Of a stretch of DNA of 64,000 nucleotides, positions 62,094-64,000 are shown piece by piece. Location: positions 62,001-126,000 of the forward strand of contig NZ_JALIRP010000006.1 in assembly GCF_022898935.1 (NCBI RefSeq). Direction: 5' to 3'. Both the position numbers and the translations under genes were made by a program. The notes below the pieces were generated by a model that saw only the letters and a list, made by a program, of their open reading frames with translations, was not told where the DNA came from and ran no database searches. Position 1 is the stretch's first letter. Each line of letters begins with the position of its first letter. The DNA comes from Paenibacillus mangrovi (GTDB lineage: Bacteria; Bacillota; Bacilli; Paenibacillales; Paenibacillaceae).

Positions 62094-62939
62094 ATGAGGA
62101 AGATGATGGTAGTGACCGGAGCCAATTCCGGCATGGGGATGGCTTCCACAGTTGCGCTCGCTAAGCAGGGTGCCGAAGTGGTGATGGTGTGTCGCAATGA
62201 ACAGCGGGGGCAGGCAGCTCTGGCGGAGGCGATCCGGCTAAGCGGCTCAGATAAAATCCATCTGATGCTTTGCGATTTAGGCAGCCTGTCCAGTATTCGG
62301 GGGTTTGCAAAGGCTTTTGCAGCGCGCTACAACAAGCTGGATGTACTTCTCAACAATGCGGGCGTGGTCATGATCAAACGTCAGGAAACAACCAACGGCT
62401 TCGAAATGGATATGGGAGTCAACCACCTGGGACATTTTCTGATGACCAATCTACTGCTAGATCCGCTGCTGGCATCGAGTCAAGGAAGAATCGTAACGGT
62501 AGCCTCCGGTGCCTATAAAGTTGGAAAAATCCATTTTGATGATCCATTTCTAATGCGCGGATTCAATCCGGCCAAAGCATACGCCCAGTCGAAGCTGGCG
62601 AACATCCTGTTTACGAAGGAGCTTGCCTCCCGCCTGGTAGGCACACATGTTACCGCCAACTGCGTTCATCCCGGGGCTGTGGGGACTCAGATCGGCGTTA
62701 ACCGGGATACGGGCTTTGGTAAAACGGTGCTGGCGATGGTGAAGCCATTCTTTTTGACCCCAGAAAAGGGCGCGGAGACGGCGGTGTATCTGGCTTCTGC
62801 TCCGGAAGTGGAGAAGGTCACAGGGCAGTATTTTTACAAGAACAAACCGCAGCAGCTATCGGCCAAAGCCGAGAGCATGGAGGATGCCAAGCGTCTATGG
62901 GAATGGAGCTGCAGGCAGGTGGGGATCGAGGATAGATAA
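62094..62939 (+). CDS. Short-chain dehydrogenase/reductase, retinol-dehydrogenase-like
   Basis: A 281-residue SDR with the cofactor motif TGANSGMG (about residues 8-15), NNAG (about 86-89), the catalytic serine strand VTVASGAYK (about 133-141) and YAQSK (Tyr-x3-Lys, about 163-167). VCRNEQRG after beta-2 suggests NADP use. The overall pattern is like RDH11/WWOX-type reductases. The start at 62094 has GGGAGGAAC before it; the frame is open to 61953 but without a site. Substrate unknown. Confidence 0.85.
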   Translation: MRKMMVVTGANSGMGMASTVALAKQGAEVVMVCRNEQRGQAALAEAIRLSGSDKIHLMLCDLGSLSSIRGFAKAFAARYNKLDVLLNNAGVVMIKRQETTNGFEMDMGVNHLGHFLMTNLLLDPLLASSQGRIVTVASGAYKVGKIHFDDPFLMRGFNPAKAYAQSKLANILFTKELASRLVGTHVTANCVHPGAVGTQIGVNRDTGFGKTVLAMVKPFFLTPEKGAETAVYLASAPEVEKVTGQYFYKNKPQQLSAKAESMEDAKRLWEWSCRQVGIEDR

Positions 62940-63077
62940 TGGAAGGGAGAGAGTGATGAATCCATCAGCATCCTGACATTGACGCCTCTAAAATCTGCCG
63001 TATAGCGCTCCCGCGATTGTTCCTATACAATAGAAAACAAAATCTATCGGACTATCGCGAGGAGGACTGCATTCAGC

Positions 63078-63587
63078 ATGACATGGGAGAACTACACGAT
63101 TGAAGACGCACAGGCGGAGGATCTGCCCGCGATTGTAACGATTTATAACTCAACGATTGCGGGACGAAAAGTAACCGCGGATTTGGAGCCCGTAACAGTA
63201 GAAAGCCGCCAGCAGTGGTTCGATGAGCATAACAGCCATCACCGTCCGCTATGGGTCATGAAGTCGGAGGGAGAGACGGTGGCATGGCTGAGCTTTCAAT
63301 CCTTTTACGGTCGTGCAGCTTACAATGCGACGGTGGAGATCAGCATCTATGTGTCGGAAGCTTGCCGCGGCAAGGGGGTGGGAGGTATTTTACTGGAAAA
63401 GGCGTTTGATGCATGCCCAAGACTCGGAATTAAACGGCTCGTCGGCTTTGTGTTCGGCCATAATGATCCAAGCCTGAAGCTGCTGCGGAAATACGGCTTT
63501 GAGGATTGGGGGTTCCTGCCGGGAGTGGCCGAGCTGGATGGTATCGAACGGGATCTGGTGATTGTCGGCAAAAAGATAGAGGCATAA
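63078..63587 (+). CDS. GNAT N-acetyltransferase, phosphinothricin-acetyltransferase-like
   Basis: A 169-residue GNAT protein with the acetyl-CoA loop RGKGVGG (about residues 97-103). The surrounding pattern [23 protein letters not shown] split across residues 20-42, VEISIYVS and [21 protein letters not shown] matches the PAT/YwnH-like subgroup that acetylates small amines such as phosphinothricin or methionine sulfoximine. The actual substrate here is unknown. GAGGAGG precedes the ATG. Confidence 0.85.
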   Translation: MTWENYTIEDAQAEDLPAIVTIYNSTIAGRKVTADLEPVTVESRQQWFDEHNSHHRPLWVMKSEGETVAWLSFQSFYGRAAYNATVEISIYVSEACRGKGVGGILLEKAFDACPRLGIKRLVGFVFGHNDPSLKLLRKYGFEDWGFLPGVAELDGIERDLVIVGKKIEA

Positions 63588-63656
63588 GTATCAGAAATCA
63601 TAATATAAAGCCATACCCTAGTGATTTATTCGAATAGGTAACATTAGAAGGAAACG

Positions 63657-63698
63657 AGCTCCAGGTGAACGGCAGCAGCCAGCACTGGAGTTTTTTTT
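63657..63698 (+). terminator. Terminator after the GNAT gene
   Basis: GAGCTCCAG pairs with CTGGAG around a wide loop and is followed by eight T. Confidence 0.7.
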
Positions 63699-63845
63699 GC
63701 GGGCATCATGACCAATTGAAGAAGAAGATTCCGAATTCACAAAAAATTGTATTTACATGAACGGACATGCACTGGCATACTATATTCAATCGGGTATTTC
63801 CGAGAAATTTTGGTAAAAGAAAAAGGGTATAGTAGGAGGAACATT

Positions 63846-64000
63846 ATGATGAAGCGTTTTAAACTGGGACTGGCTGCAATGCTGTCACTGCTGCTGGTAC
63901 TTCTCGCGGGCTGTCAGGCAGTCGGCGGCGTGGATGTGAGCAAGGCTGTTCTTAGCACACTGGATGTCAAATCGTCCATGTCCAAGCAGACCTTGTCCCT
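63846..64000 (+). CDS. Lipoprotein, partial (cut by window end)
   Basis: Only the first 51 residues are present. They show a basic start, a hydrophobic stretch and a lipobox LLAGCQ (cysteine at about residue 23), followed by AVGGVDVSKAVLSTLDVKSS. AGGAGGAACATT lies before the ATG at 63846. The frame is open to the last base. The mature sequence resembles Paenibacillus lipoproteins whose family I cannot name from this fragment. Confidence 0.75.
   Translation, partial: MMKRFKLGLAAMLSLLLVLLAGCQAVGGVDVSKAVLSTLDVKSSMSKQTLS

Overview
The window (64 kb, about half G+C) reads as chromosome of a spore-former-type Firmicute, most probably Paenibacillus. The reasons are Bacillales-type ribosome binding sites (GGAGG at 6-10 nt), frequent GTG/TTG starts, Bacillus-like family members (YuxK, DUF2621/YneK, YqkE, YigZ, TcyP) mixed with typical Paenibacillus loci (Gram-positive Tad pilus operon, MoxR/DUF58/VWA operon, cysTWA). 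Genus is an inference; species cannot be told. I see no rRNA, tRNA, CRISPR array, insertion sequence or prophage.

Layout. 0-1 kb: a small cysteine-motif protein, an 87-bp element with perfect 16-bp terminal inverted repeats, and yuxK. 1.1-11.9 kb: a ten-gene Tad/Flp pilus operon (TadZ, TadA, TadB, TadC, a 63-residue Flp1-like pilin, a TadE-like protein, a DUF5702 protein, a second TadE-like protein, prepilin peptidase, and a DUF6382-FHA protein), preceded by a strong hairpin-plus-T-tract that leaves almost no room for a private promoter. 11.9-15.6 kb: housekeeping genes including nfo and purU. 15.9-28.7 kb: a continuous same-strand eight-gene block of ABC-2 exporter, MoxR ATPase, DUF58, two BatA-like VWA membrane proteins and two membrane proteins of unknown function. 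This is the best candidate for a poorly described system. 28.8-36 kb: tkt, ppnP, an NAD-dependent dehydrogenase, pgi, YigZ and a TetR regulator. 36.2-40.6 kb: sulfate transport (cysT, cysW, cysA, sulfate-binding lipoprotein), with related intergenic repeats at both ends of cysTWA. 40.8-46.2 kb: PhnP-like hydrolase, Cof phosphatase, EamA transporter, YqkE, a frameshifted lipoprotein gene and a lipoate ligase. 46.3-57.4 kb: a cobalamin salvage and late-assembly cluster in two transcription units, cobD-cbiZ-cbiB-cobC and, behind a cobalamin riboswitch with a terminator, btuF-btuC-btuD-cobT-cobU-cobS-(terminator)-cbiP. 57.7-64 kb: cystine transporter, a preQ1-I riboswitch with its queuosine-precursor transporter, an M24 peptidase, a DUF2231 protein, an SDR, a GNAT, and a lipoprotein cut by the window edge.

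How genes work together. The prepilin peptidase has three likely substrates in the same operon carrying the G-x4-E motif before a hydrophobic helix; TadA powers TadB/TadC, and the FHA protein may report phosphorylation to the machine. The B12 genes import corrinoids (BtuFCD), strip imported cobinamides to cobyric acid (CbiZ), and rebuild the nucleotide loop (CobD, CbiB, CobU, CobT, CobS, CobC). No corrin-ring genes are seen here. Sulfur uptake appears twice (sulfate and cystine), and both upstream regions hold a similar CCAARTA-containing sequence that may be a shared operator.
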